Part shown: positions 1-9,987 of the stretch, piece after piece
Position numbering within the stretch: the stretch's first letter is position 1
Layout of the letters: each line of letters starts with the position of its first letter
From: Treponema sp.
Lineage (GTDB): Bacteria; Spirochaetota; Spirochaetia; Treponematales; Breznakiellaceae
Length of the DNA: 64,000 nt
NCBI GenBank assembly: GCA_009782555.1
Contig: WRIV01000002.1
Coordinates: 1 to 64,000 of the forward strand
Reading direction: 5' to 3'
Position numbers and translations under genes: made by a program
Notes under the pieces: generated by a model
Database searches by the model: none
What the model saw: only the letters and a program-made list of their open reading frames with translations
Told to the model about the DNA's origin: nothing

Positions 1-129
1 ACAACCACTATTACCGGGACGCCGCGTAAGAAGCGCTATTTATTTTATCGCTCATGGTATACCCCCTATGGGGAAAGTCTGTCTGCCGGTTTGAAAAAAC
101 GCCTTATTTTACAAAAAAATGATTCTTGA
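1..129 (+). pseudogene. C-terminal tail of an ORF open at the window edge (TTTITGTPRKKRYLFYRSWYTPYGESLSAGLKKRLILQKNDS*), identity unknown
   Basis: Frame 1 is open from base 1 to a TGA at 127-129; short and truncated by the window edge. Confidence 0.25.
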
Positions 130-335
130 AAACATCTTCTTGGGAACAGCGATGTCTTTTTCTGCTGGAAAAATGCCTGGGGTTGTGGTGATTTTAATTA
201 GTTGACATTACGGGCTAATTTGCCATATCTTTAATTGAAAACCAGGAAGATAGTGCGGTATGGTATTACCGCCAACCCTACCATAGCATTCTTGAGAAAT
301 CAGTTTTCCATCTTTGAAAAAAGCTTTCTTTCAAT

Positions 336-800
336 TTGTTAACATTACGGGTCATTAAACTCTTCCTAGACCTCTTCCGCTTTATCGTTTATTGCCTAAC
401 CTTGAAGTATCCGGTCTTCCCCAAAATAGCCCTTCTCTTGCTCGAAGTCCGTTTTTACCGCAGGTACTTTAAAGAACGCCATATCCGCTATCCTTTCCAA
501 CCCCATGAAAAACACGCTGTCCACACCTTCTTTACCCTAACCAAAAATCCTTCCCGTTTCTTTTCCCCCGTCTCTCCCCGGACCGTCCTTTCAGTCTGGA
601 AAAACTTCCTGGCAAAACGCCAATCCTACCCCCATAAAGGCCCGGCAGAAAACCCCTTTCTAAAGTCGCCAAAGAACTCATCTTGAGTCTTAAAAAAAAG
701 AACCCCCTCTGGGGTGCCCGCCGTATCAGGGACGAACTCCACAAACTTTCCATCGAAGTATCCCACGAAACTATCAGTTAGGAATCGCTTATTTTGGCAT
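336..800 (+). pseudogene. Degraded integrase/transposase remnant (IS3/IS481-like HTH region)
   Basis: The +336 ORF, then a shift into the frame encoding AKELILSLKKKNPLWGARRIRDELHKLSIEVSHETIS*, typical of the segment before an rve/DDE domain; no catalytic domain follows. Confidence 0.6.
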
Positions 801-933
801 TTTGTAATTTGTTGGTATTAAGAAAAGGCCGTTCCCGTGTACCCTTGGCTCCGATCCACACCTCTATGGGTCTGGTATATTATTGAAAAACGAAAAATAG
901 TAGTATATTCTAAAGAAAAGCAAGGAATATTTT

Positions 934-1776
934 ATGGATAAAACCACCTTAAACGTCCTAAAAACCAAAGCCAAGGAAATTAGAAAACTTACAATAGAAG
1001 AAATCGGTAATCTGGGATCGGGGCATATCGGCGGTTCCATGTCTATTGCGGACCTGCTGGCCCTGCTGTATTATCATAAAATGAAAGTGGACCCCGCAAA
1101 TCCCCAATGGGAAGGCAGGGATTACCTGGTTGTTTCCAAGGGTCATGCAGGGCCGGTGGTCTACGCTGCTTTGGCTTCCAAGGGCTTTTTTCCTGTGGAC
1201 TGGTTGAAAACCCTTAATCAGGGGGGAACCAGGCTGCCCAGCCACTGTGACCGTGTCCTTACTCCGGGGATCGACATGACCGCAGGTTCTCTGGGACAGG
1301 GATTTTCCACCGCCGTAGGGATGGCTCTGGGACTTAAGATAGACGGTAAATCCAACCGGGTTTATGCGATCATCGGCGACGGAGAATCCGACGAAGGCCA
1401 AATTTGGGAAACGGCGATGTTTGCCGCCGCCAAGGAAATTACCAATATCACCGCCTTTACGGACTACAACAAGCAGCAATTGGACGGCTATGTAAAAGAT
1501 ATCCTCGACCTGGGGGACCTGACCGCCAAGTGGAAGGCCTTTGGCTGGTTTACCCAGGAAGTGGACGGTCATGATATAGAAACCCTGGATAGGGCTATCG
1601 ATACCGCCCAGGGCCAAAAAAACGAAGGAAAAAAGCCGTCCATGATCATCATGAATACAATTAAGGGCAAGGGCTGCAATTTTGCCGAGGGAATCGATAA
1701 GAACCATAGCATGACCTTTAATTTGGATAAGGCCAAGGAAGCTATCGCCGCCCTGGAAGAACAAACCGCTAAATAG
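934..1776 (+). CDS. Transketolase, N-terminal (TPP-binding) subunit
   Basis: GHIGGSMSIADLLALLYY, SKGHAGPVVYAAL and GDGESDEGQIWE motifs; followed by the C-terminal subunit. Confidence 0.95.
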   Translation: MDKTTLNVLKTKAKEIRKLTIEEIGNLGSGHIGGSMSIADLLALLYYHKMKVDPANPQWEGRDYLVVSKGHAGPVVYAALASKGFFPVDWLKTLNQGGTRLPSHCDRVLTPGIDMTAGSLGQGFSTAVGMALGLKIDGKSNRVYAIIGDGESDEGQIWETAMFAAAKEITNITAFTDYNKQQLDGYVKDILDLGDLTAKWKAFGWFTQEVDGHDIETLDRAIDTAQGQKNEGKKPSMIIMNTIKGKGCNFAEGIDKNHSMTFNLDKAKEAIAALEEQTAK

Positions 1777-1801
1777 CGGCGGCAATGGAAACGGAGTAGA
1801 A

Positions 1802-2746
1802 ATGGGAAGCGAAGAATTAAAAGAAATACGCGCCGGTTATACCGATACGGTTACTGCCCTGGCGGCTGAAAATAAAAATATCGTGGTCCTCGAAGCGGAC
1901 TTAATGAACTGCACCAATACGGAGAATTTTAAAAAAACCTATCCAAATCAGTTTGTCAATGTGGGGATTGCGGAGGCCAATATGGTGGGGGTTGCCGCAG
2001 GCCTTTCAGCGGTGGGGAAAATTCCCTTTGCATCCAGTTTTGGCTGTTTTTCTTCCCGGCGGGTTCATGATCAGTTTTTTATCTCCGCCAACTATGCCCG
2101 CCTTAATGTAAAACTCATTGGCATGGATCCGGGGGTTACTGCGGCCATGAACGGCGGCACCCACATGCCCTTTGAGGACATCGCCCTGATGCAGGTGATC
2201 CCCCGCCTTACCGTGGTAGAGCCATCGGACTATTATAGCTGTGCGGCCCTGATCAGGGCGGCGGCAGAAACCTACGGCTGCGTGTACATCCGCTTTCCGC
2301 GGAAGCCCGTACCGGTAATCTATGATAAAAAGGAAACATTTACATTCGGCAAATCCAAACTGGTCAAGGAAGGGAAGGATATTGTTTTTGTATGCCTGGG
2401 AAGCCTTCTTCTGAACGAAGCGCTAAAGGCCCGGGAAACCCTGGCGGCGGAGGGAATCGACGCAGGAGTCCTGGATGTCCTTTCCATAAAACCTCTGGAC
2501 AGAGAAACAATCCTGGAACAGGCTGGCAAGGTTAGGGCTCTAATCACAGCGGAAAATGCCCAGCTTGACGGGGGCTTGGGCAGCACCATAGCGGCACTTT
2601 TGGCGGAAAACGGTTTTTCCTGTAAGTTTGGGCGCATCGGTATCCGAAATGAATTTGGCGAAGTAGGAACCCAGGATTACCTGGCCCGGCGCTTTGGCCT
2701 TACCGCAGAAAAGCTTATTGCCAAGGCAAAGGAACTCTTAAAATGA
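1802..2746 (+). CDS. Transketolase, C-terminal subunit
   Basis: Pyrimidine-binding domain and C-terminal domain (FVNVGIAEANMVGVAAGLSAVGKIPFASSF). Confidence 0.95.
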   Translation: MGSEELKEIRAGYTDTVTALAAENKNIVVLEADLMNCTNTENFKKTYPNQFVNVGIAEANMVGVAAGLSAVGKIPFASSFGCFSSRRVHDQFFISANYARLNVKLIGMDPGVTAAMNGGTHMPFEDIALMQVIPRLTVVEPSDYYSCAALIRAAAETYGCVYIRFPRKPVPVIYDKKETFTFGKSKLVKEGKDIVFVCLGSLLLNEALKARETLAAEGIDAGVLDVLSIKPLDRETILEQAGKVRALITAENAQLDGGLGSTIAALLAENGFSCKFGRIGIRNEFGEVGTQDYLARRFGLTAEKLIAKAKELLK

Positions 2747-3090
2747 AACAGTTTGCAGAAGAACAACGGAAAAACCGCAGATACCCTTCTATTGCGCTGG
2801 TAAAAATCCCACAAGTTTTTTCCGGAGATGCCTTTTTAAAGGATATTTCCATCACCGGCTGCCGCATAGAGTGTACCATGCATGTGGATATCGAAACCAA
2901 CTCCCAGCATACCATTAAGATCTATCCGGAAGAAAACACCGGTATCGACGAATTCAGCCTGATGGCTGAATGCAAATGGATCCACCCCGGCGGTTATTCC
3001 TGCGATATTGGCTTTGTAATAAAAAAATCCCCGGGAAAAAAAGATTTTGAACGGTATGTCGATTATCTTTCCTGGCGCAGGAATGCATAG
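2743..3090 (+). CDS. PilZ domain protein (putative c-di-GMP receptor)
   Basis: RKNRR (RxxxR) and DISITG (D/NxSxxG) motifs; ATGA overlap with the upstream transketolase gene. Confidence 0.75.
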   Translation: MKQFAEEQRKNRRYPSIALVKIPQVFSGDAFLKDISITGCRIECTMHVDIETNSQHTIKIYPEENTGIDEFSLMAECKWIHPGGYSCDIGFVIKKSPGKKDFERYVDYLSWRRNA

Positions 3091-3099
3091 TATTTGCCG

Positions 3100-4356
3100 A
3101 TGAAAAAATATACCGCCGCCGCCTTTTGTGCGGCAGGCATGGAAAAAGTTGTTTCCAACGAACTAAGAAAACTTTCACAGATTTCAGCAGATGGCGGGAA
3201 CGAAGCCTACGCCATTTTGAAAAGCGGCTTTGGAAAAGTATACTTTAAAACCGATCTCGGGGGGCTCTACCGGGCCCTTTTGTCCCTGCGGACGGCAGAC
3301 CGATTGATGCTGGAAACAGGAGGGTTTCCCGCCCCGGATTTTGATGCCCTCTTTGAAGGCACCCGGAACATTCCCTGGGAGGAATATATTCCCCGCGGCA
3401 TGGGGCTCACCGTTAGCAAGGTCCGAAGCGGCAGTTCCCGGCTAAAAGCGGAAACTTCCATTCAGGCGGTGGTCCACAAGGCAGCGGCGGATCGGCTCTG
3501 CAAAGCCTACAGCCTAAGCCGCCTGCCGTCCCCGAACAAAACAGCAAAACTCCCCGGCGAAGTAAAGCAGGCGGAACTGCGGGTACACTTGGAAAAAGAT
3601 CATGTATCAGTTTTGCTGGATATTTCCGGAGAACCCCTCTTTAAGCGGGGCTACCGGCCTGCCGGAGGATCCGCTCCGCTGCGGGAAAGCACCGCCGCAG
3701 CGATCATCCTTTATTCGGGATGGCGGCGAAAATTTCCGCTGTACGATCCCCTTTGCGGCTCCGGCACCATCGCTATTGAAGCGGCCCTCTATGCATGGGA
3801 TCAGGCGCCGGGGCTGGGCCGTCATTTTGCCCTCTCATCCCTGTCCATCGCAGACAAAGATACCGAAGAGACCCTGCGCAGGGAATTGACCGAAAAGATT
3901 GATTACAACCGGCCTCTTTGTATCAGCGGGAGCGATGCCGATGAAACAGCGGTAACTTTGGCCAGGGCAAATTTTAGACGCGCCATGGCTCTGCCGGGGC
4001 TCCTGAATAAAAATTTTTCAGGCCATGCCGCATCCGGCGGCACCGGCGTGAAAATCAACTGCCTTCCCATGGATAAAGCAGTACCGGAAAAAATACTGCT
4101 GAAAAAAACAGAAAAAGTACCGGAAGGTTTTATTATCACTAATCCTCCCTATGGAAAAAGGCTTGGTGACAGCGCCGAAGCGGAAGAACGATACCGGAAC
4201 ATGGCCTTGTGGGGCAAAACATTTCCAGGCTGGAAATTGGTTCTTATCTGCAATCACAGCGGATTTGAATCCCATTTTGGCAGAAAGGCAGATACCTGCC
4301 GTGAATTAAAAAGCGGCGCCATAGATGCGTGGCTCTATCAATACGAAAGGCTGTAA
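3100..4356 (+). CDS. THUMP-domain class I SAM-dependent RNA methyltransferase (RlmL/Trm14-like)
   Basis: ITNPPYGKRLGD catalytic motif, DPLCGSGTIAIEAAL SAM motif, N-terminal THUMP-like region; ATG at 3100 preferred over TTG at 3094. Confidence 0.85.
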   Translation: MKKYTAAAFCAAGMEKVVSNELRKLSQISADGGNEAYAILKSGFGKVYFKTDLGGLYRALLSLRTADRLMLETGGFPAPDFDALFEGTRNIPWEEYIPRGMGLTVSKVRSGSSRLKAETSIQAVVHKAAADRLCKAYSLSRLPSPNKTAKLPGEVKQAELRVHLEKDHVSVLLDISGEPLFKRGYRPAGGSAPLRESTAAAIILYSGWRRKFPLYDPLCGSGTIAIEAALYAWDQAPGLGRHFALSSLSIADKDTEETLRRELTEKIDYNRPLCISGSDADETAVTLARANFRRAMALPGLLNKNFSGHAASGGTGVKINCLPMDKAVPEKILLKKTEKVPEGFIITNPPYGKRLGDSAEAEERYRNMALWGKTFPGWKLVLICNHSGFESHFGRKADTCRELKSGAIDAWLYQYERL

Positions 4357-4366
4357 CGAAACTCCT

Positions 4367-4966
4367 ATGTCCATTGTGGTTGAACATGCCAAACGCCGCA
4401 GGCAAATATTAAAGAAAGCCCTGGATATATTTATGGAAGAAGGCTTTGAAGACGCCACTTTTCAAAAAATAGCGGATCGCTGCAAAATTACCAGAACTAC
4501 CCTGTACCTGTATTTCCGCAACAAGCAGGAAATTTTTAATTTTAGCATCAAACAATTCATGGCGGAAGTGGAAAAGGATATTATGGGAGTAAAGGAAGAT
4601 CCTTCCCTACCCTACTCTGATAAAATCAGAAAAACACTTTTTTTAATTCTTTCCCGCCTGGAAGAAAACCGCCCCCTTCTTTTGGTTATTTTGAATTTCC
4701 TTTTGTCCAAAAAACCAACGCAAACCGGATCTGCCCCGGACATACGAGTGCGCCGGAGAACAATCAGGCTCAGGCATATTTTATCCGCCATGCTCATAGA
4801 AGGCAGAAAGTGCGGACAATTAAAGAAGATCAATGTGGGAGCAACCAACGATCTATTTTACAGCCTGATTGAAGCTGCGATTTTCCGTTTCGCTGTACTC
4901 AAACAGGAATCCACATCAGACATCAAAGAAGCGGTGGAAGCGGCGGTAAAAGGCATAATCTCCTAG
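4367..4966 (+). CDS. TetR/AcrR family transcriptional regulator
   Basis: N-terminal HTH (ILKKALDIFMEEGFEDATFQKIADRCKITRTTLYLYFRNKQEIF). Confidence 0.85.
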   Translation: MSIVVEHAKRRRQILKKALDIFMEEGFEDATFQKIADRCKITRTTLYLYFRNKQEIFNFSIKQFMAEVEKDIMGVKEDPSLPYSDKIRKTLFLILSRLEENRPLLLVILNFLLSKKPTQTGSAPDIRVRRRTIRLRHILSAMLIEGRKCGQLKKINVGATNDLFYSLIEAAIFRFAVLKQESTSDIKEAVEAAVKGIIS

Positions 4967-4979
4967 TTTCTAAAGCAGG

Positions 4980-7091
4980 CTAATATCTCCCAAAGGGCAG
5001 ACTGTCCAGCACACCCCGGGCAGCATCCTGTACTTGTGTCCGGGCTTCTTCTTTGACTTGTTCCACAGCTTCGTCCATCTGTCCCCGTATTTTCCGTTCT
5101 GCCTCATCCCGTTTTGCTTCCAGACCGGATTTAAGGGAATCCACAGCGGAACGGTCCCCCTTGACGGCGGCAAAGATCAGATCCACCTCTTCCCGTGAAA
5201 CCCATTTACCGGCAAGGTACTGTTCGATTTTCTCCCGGAGAGCCCTTTCAACCGCTTCCTGGGCCTGGCGGAGATATTTTTGCACGGTCCGCCGAATGGC
5301 ATTTTTGATCAGATCCCCAATATTGGTAGTAAGGAAAAAGGTGTCCTTATCGTTGACACGGTGCTCATACTGCATCCCCAATTCCACCGCAGAAAAATCT
5401 TTTAACGCTTCGGTCAGGGCCTCTACAACCGCTTCGGCAACCGTCCCCACCGGATCGTGAATTTGAGCGTCCCTGATGCGGATGTTCCCTCCGGCGGAAA
5501 CCGCTCCGCTCCGGCCGCCGGAAAAGTTGACGGAGAATTCCGTATTGCCGCTAAATCCGCCAAATCCTGCATGGGAAAGGCGATTCTTAAGATCCATGGG
5601 AAAGTTGTCCCCCGCAACAAGCGCCGTAAAATATGTTTTGGCATTGGTCCTGAAATCAGCACTTCCCCTAAAGCGGGCTGTGCGGTTGAAGGAACGCTGT
5701 TCGGTAAGACCTAGGTTTAGTTCCGTAGGCAGATTGGAAATATCAGGATCGGAACTGACGCTTTTTAATTCAAAGGCATAGTTCCATTCATTAAGGGAAA
5801 AGTCCGACGCCATAATCCCCAAAAAGAAAACAGGATAATCCGGTGTAGGGAAATGTACATCCCGGCCCTTCCAGATGGCATTTTCGGGCTTGGGCTCGGA
5901 TTTCGGGATCATCGCCTGGAGGGCTTTGACTTTTTCCAGGCTTTCCAAAGCACGCCGCCCGTACATGATATATTCTTCCGCTTCATCGGAAAGGATCTCA
6001 TGGATGGACGGCTCCAGCGCCTCCAGAGCGCTGCCGCTGCCCAGATCAAGGTAATCTTTTAAGTGAGCAAGATCGGCATTAAAAGCATTCACCGCAGTTC
6101 TTTCCAATTCCAAAGCGGTGTTAACATCCTTCTGTATTCCTTCAGTAATTGTGCGGATCTCGTCCCGGACGCTTTCCAGCATTTTGATAAATCCGTTAAC
6201 ATCCGCGATATACTTGGTTATTTCCTCCGCAGTCCGCAGGTTTCCAATGTTGGCTGCCAGCAGGGGTTCACCTTGTGCCTTGACTTCTTTTACCCTGACA
6301 TTGGCGGAATTATACTGGTCCTCCCAGCGGGTCTTTGCCTCGCCGTAAGCGGCGATAGCGGTGTCATAGGCCTTGGGAGATTGAAGCTTATCGTACTCCC
6401 GTTCTAACAGTCCTTGGGCATCGAATTTTGCCAGGTCAACCAGAGGAGGAGCGGGCGGCTTTTCCTGACGGGCGGCTATCCGTGCCGCAAAGCGCGGCAG
6501 GGCGCCTGAAGTCTGTCTTTCTGTACCAAACTGAAGTCCATCAGCGCGGATTTCTTCTATATAGATTTTACCACGAAGCACGGCCTCAGGTTTCATGCGT
6601 ATCTCAAGGCGGCCCGTTTCGAAAAGGTTTGTCATGGGTTTATCCCGGTTAGCCACGGTAAGGGATCGAATCCTTACCTGAAAACGGATCAACCCCAGGT
6701 GGAATCCCCTGACATCAACTTTTGCTTCAAATACTTCTTCCAGACCCCTGGTCAAGTATCTAGAGAGAAGGGGATCGAGCATGACGGTAAAAAAGAAAAC
6801 CGCCCCGGTTACTATGACGGCAAAGGCTAGGAGCGGTATAAGTTTTACCGGTCCCTTTTTGTTAATTTTAATAACCTTCCCCAGCTTTTTTAGCCGCTTC
6901 TTTTCCGGATTCTCCAGATCTTCTTTTATAAAAAAAAGAGTCTCCGTTTTTTGATCTTCGTTTCCTGGTTTTAAAAGAAAACAGGACTTTAGAAATTCCT
7001 GATCATCGGGCTGTTCCAGCAGTCTAACAAACCAGTTTAGTGTTTTTTCTTTCATTGGTTTTCGGAACATTCCCGGCGTTTTTACTGCCAT
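4980..7091 (-). CDS. Large membrane-anchored protein with AsmA-like N-terminal region (resembles the TIGR03545 family)
   Basis: One TM segment near residues 85-105, then LEEVFEAKVDVRGFHLGLIRFQVRIRSLTVAN...LEIRMKPEAVLRGKIYIEEIRADGLQFGT, an AsmA/TamB-like beta pattern; long coiled-coil middle. Confidence 0.65.
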   Translation of the reverse strand: MAVKTPGMFRKPMKEKTLNWFVRLLEQPDDQEFLKSCFLLKPGNEDQKTETLFFIKEDLENPEKKRLKKLGKVIKINKKGPVKLIPLLAFAVIVTGAVFFFTVMLDPLLSRYLTRGLEEVFEAKVDVRGFHLGLIRFQVRIRSLTVANRDKPMTNLFETGRLEIRMKPEAVLRGKIYIEEIRADGLQFGTERQTSGALPRFAARIAARQEKPPAPPLVDLAKFDAQGLLEREYDKLQSPKAYDTAIAAYGEAKTRWEDQYNSANVRVKEVKAQGEPLLAANIGNLRTAEEITKYIADVNGFIKMLESVRDEIRTITEGIQKDVNTALELERTAVNAFNADLAHLKDYLDLGSGSALEALEPSIHEILSDEAEEYIMYGRRALESLEKVKALQAMIPKSEPKPENAIWKGRDVHFPTPDYPVFFLGIMASDFSLNEWNYAFELKSVSSDPDISNLPTELNLGLTEQRSFNRTARFRGSADFRTNAKTYFTALVAGDNFPMDLKNRLSHAGFGGFSGNTEFSVNFSGGRSGAVSAGGNIRIRDAQIHDPVGTVAEAVVEALTEALKDFSAVELGMQYEHRVNDKDTFFLTTNIGDLIKNAIRRTVQKYLRQAQEAVERALREKIEQYLAGKWVSREEVDLIFAAVKGDRSAVDSLKSGLEAKRDEAERKIRGQMDEAVEQVKEEARTQVQDAARGVLDSLPFGRY

Positions 7092-7100
7092 ATTTTCCTC

Positions 7101-7637
7101 CTATCCCAGAAGCCCGGCTTTGTCATGAATGGTTTGGACTGCGGATACAAGGGCGCTAATGATCGGAACCTTGTTAATATTTTGGACCAGTTTGCTGTTC
7201 TTTATTTTTGGAGCAAGGGTTTTCCGGTAGGCGGGAATTAATGATCGAACCAAAAAGTACACCGGAATCCATAGAGCCAAACCGGCTGCAATCCCCCCCG
7301 CCACCAGGGTATTGTTAAATTTGGTAAATGGGATAAAGGGCATATTGTAGAGGGTTGTATACAGGGGAATAAATTGTTCAATGTGGAGTATTTCCCAACC
7401 CAATGCGTCGGTAAGAGGCCAGAGGGCAAAAAATAAAAGTTTTACCGCCGTCATGACAAGCATCTTGGTTCCGTGATGATGGCGGAAAAAGAAAGAAAAT
7501 AAAAAGAAAAGAATCCAGAAAAAGTTTCCCGCCGGGACAAGGCCAAAAAGAACCCCCCAGGCAAAACCTGAGGCTATCTGGCCCCTCTTAAGATTACCGT
7601 TTAATGCGGCAATAAATTTTGCAATACCGCCTATCAT
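7101..7637 (-). CDS. Small polytopic membrane protein (resembles TIGR03546/DUF2062)
   Basis: GFAWGVLFGLVPAGNFFWILFFLFSFFFRHHHGTKML; lies 9 bp upstream of the AsmA-like gene on the same strand. Confidence 0.6.
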   Translation of the reverse strand: MIGGIAKFIAALNGNLKRGQIASGFAWGVLFGLVPAGNFFWILFFLFSFFFRHHHGTKMLVMTAVKLLFFALWPLTDALGWEILHIEQFIPLYTTLYNMPFIPFTKFNNTLVAGGIAAGLALWIPVYFLVRSLIPAYRKTLAPKIKNSKLVQNINKVPIISALVSAVQTIHDKAGLLG

Positions 7638-7649
7638 TGTTTCAGTATA

Positions 7650-8393
7650 TTACTCAAGGTACAGATCACGCAAGAGATTAATATCCGCCCCCAGGTCTTC
7701 GGCAAGATGCCGATCGATGCCGCCGTTTTTTTCGATTGTTTCAAAAGCCTCCAAAAGGTATTTTTCCGTTACCGTATAGTAAGGCACCATGCGGGGCTGC
7801 GAGGTTACAAACCGCTCCCAATAGGGACGCAGATTTTCTGTGGAGCAAAGATAATCTTCCATGATCGTTTCCCTGCCTGCTCCCAGGGCATGGAGGATCA
7901 GCGCCGATGCCAGACCGGTCCGATCCTTTCCGGCGGAACAATGGAAAAGGATCGGCGTATTGTCCGGATCGGCAAGAAGGGAAAAAAACACCCGGTACCG
8001 GGGGGCCGCTTCGACGGGCAAAGCGGCATAGAGCCTGATCATTTCTTCTTCGGCCCCCTGGGGACGGGGGTTATAAAGCCATTCCCCTGTTCCCAAAATA
8101 GCACCCATCAGGTTTCCCGCATTAATGGGAAGATCAATCTTTTTAACAAGGGAGGCAAGGTTGAAAACCTCTGATTTTTCATCTTCGGAGCGGAAGTCCA
8201 CCACCGTTTTTATATTAAGACCTTCCAGAATAACCCTATCGGCATCGATCATGTTTTCCGGCGATCCTGAACGGTAGAGCAGTCCTTGCTTTACCCGTCT
8301 CTGTATTCCATTGACCACTACCGGATACCCCCCCAGTTCCCGTGTATTAAGGAGCCCCTCAAGGGGGAGGCGGCGTTGTTCTGCTTTCATCAT
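7650..8393 (-). CDS. Tyrosine-protein phosphatase (Y_phosphatase3-type)
   Basis: CX5R loop in FHCSAGKDRTGLASALIL; N-terminal LNTRELGGYPV motif. Confidence 0.88.
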   Translation of the reverse strand: MMKAEQRRLPLEGLLNTRELGGYPVVVNGIQRRVKQGLLYRSGSPENMIDADRVILEGLNIKTVVDFRSEDEKSEVFNLASLVKKIDLPINAGNLMGAILGTGEWLYNPRPQGAEEEMIRLYAALPVEAAPRYRVFFSLLADPDNTPILFHCSAGKDRTGLASALILHALGAGRETIMEDYLCSTENLRPYWERFVTSQPRMVPYYTVTEKYLLEAFETIEKNGGIDRHLAEDLGADINLLRDLYLE

Positions 8394-8458
8394 TATCTTT
8401 CAAAGTATAGTTTACAAGTAGTCTTGAGTAAACTATAGGATCATGGTTTAATAAGGGT

Positions 8459-9049
8459 ATGAATGAAGAGGGCATAAAAAAGCGCATTCGCTCGCTCCTG
8501 GACGAGATTCAGAATGAGGCGGATCCGGTTCTTTTAAACCGCTGCCGTTCTATATTCAGGAAAGAAGTTTCTTTTTTCCGCCGATCCTACATGGCCGCCT
8601 ATCTTCTGCTCCATGCCGAAGGAATCAATGGAAAAACATCCGGTCCCGGCGTTTCCGGCCGCCGGAAGGACTGGAACAAAGGCCGGGAACCGCGGGGAAG
8701 TTCCCGCGCCGAGACGAGCCGGACCGAATCATCCCAGATTTTTGGTGAGGAAGAATCGGCCCGGCTTTTTGTCAGCATTGGCCGGAACCGCAAGATGTTC
8801 CCCCGGGAAATTCTGGCCCTGATAAACGCAAAAGCCAAGGTTGCCCGGGACGACATAGGCGCCATCCGTATTTTGGATAACTATTCCTTTGTTCAGGTCC
8901 GTAGTTCTGTGGCGGACACGATAATTCAAGCCCTGAACGGCCAGAGTTTCCGGGGCAGAACATTGACGGTAAACTATGCCCGCCGGCGGGAAGGTGAAGA
9001 AGACTTTCCGGAAGAAACACCTGCAAGTATCCCCGGCAGAGAAAACTAA
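8459..9049 (+). CDS. DbpA-type RNA-binding domain protein
   Basis: FVSIGRNRKMFPREILALINAKAKVARDDIGAIRILDNYSFVQVRSSVADTIIQALNGQSFRGRTLTVNYAR. Confidence 0.75.
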   Translation: MNEEGIKKRIRSLLDEIQNEADPVLLNRCRSIFRKEVSFFRRSYMAAYLLLHAEGINGKTSGPGVSGRRKDWNKGREPRGSSRAETSRTESSQIFGEEESARLFVSIGRNRKMFPREILALINAKAKVARDDIGAIRILDNYSFVQVRSSVADTIIQALNGQSFRGRTLTVNYARRREGEEDFPEETPASIPGREN

Positions 9050-9050
9050 A

Positions 9051-9731
9051 ATGATTACCCAGGTATGTGTAGGTGAATTACAGACCAACTGCTGGATCAT
9101 TCCCCTGCTAAAGGCCGAACAGCCTCTTCCTTCCGGAAAGGCCGTTTCACAGGAACCTGAAAATTGCATTGTTGTCGATCCCGGGGGCAATGAAGATCTG
9201 ATCCTCGCTCGGCTGAAAAAACTGCAATTATGCCCCCGGTATATTGTCCTGTCCCATGCCCACTTCGATCACATCGCCGCCCTGCCCCAGATGGCCGCCG
9301 CTTTTCCTCAAGCGGACATTGCCATCCACCAGGCGGAGGCGGTCAAATTAGGGCCGGAATCAGAGGAACTGCACCGCCGGGATCTAAATGCCGCCGGCGG
9401 TTACCCCTTTGCAGACAGCCCCGCCTGGAGACCCCTGCCGAAAGCATCGCTGCTTTTAAAAGAAGGAGATGAACTTGGACCCTTTCAAGTGCTGCACCTT
9501 CCCGGACATAGTCCCGGTTCCATCGGCCTTTATTGGGAAGCTGAAAAAATCCTGGTCAGCGGGGACACCCTTTTTTATGCCGGAGTAGGCAGGACCGATC
9601 TGCCCGGAGGTGATGAACATCTGCTTTTCCAAAGCTTACAGCGCCTGTTTGCAATGGACGGAGACATCAATGTATACCCAGGTCATGGACCGGCCACAAC
9701 CATACGCAGGGAAGCAGCAACCTACCGCTGA
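9051..9731 (+). CDS. MBL-fold metallo-hydrolase (glyoxalase II-like)
   Basis: SHAHFDHIAA (HxHxDH), HLPGHSPGSIGLYW, SGDTLF and YPGHGPAT motifs. Confidence 0.9.
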   Translation: MITQVCVGELQTNCWIIPLLKAEQPLPSGKAVSQEPENCIVVDPGGNEDLILARLKKLQLCPRYIVLSHAHFDHIAALPQMAAAFPQADIAIHQAEAVKLGPESEELHRRDLNAAGGYPFADSPAWRPLPKASLLLKEGDELGPFQVLHLPGHSPGSIGLYWEAEKILVSGDTLFYAGVGRTDLPGGDEHLLFQSLQRLFAMDGDINVYPGHGPATTIRREAATYR

Positions 9732-9759
9732 GTTTCCCATGCAATGGGCAATGTTAATC

Positions 9760-9929
9760 CCGGCAGATGGGGCTATGCGCAGTGGTGAACCCATGTGGAA
9801 TTCCCCGGCGAAGGAGACTCAGCACATTAAAATTTTCTTGGTATTGTACAAAGAAATTTACTCAGGTGCTGTGGCTCCGAAGGCGGACTCTACACGGGGT
9901 GAACCAGTGCGCATGGCCCCATCTGCCGG
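9760..9929. repeat. 170-bp foldback (MITE-like or structured RNA) with 33-bp imperfect terminal inverted repeats
   Basis: 9760-9792 CCGGCAGATGGGGCTATGCGCAGTGGTGAACCC against the reverse complement of 9897-9929 CCGGCAGATGGGGCCATGCGCACTGGTTCACCC, 29/33 identical; intergenic between convergent genes. Confidence 0.75.
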
Positions 9930-9987
9930 ACATTAGGATTATAATTTATTTGTATGGGAAGCTCAGCGGCAAATTGAGGTTCGCAAC

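Noticed and set aside
958-1785. 275-aa minus-strand ORF opposite transketolase
   Set aside because: Antisense to a clear coding gene; composition follows the codon bias of the sense strand and no family motif was seen
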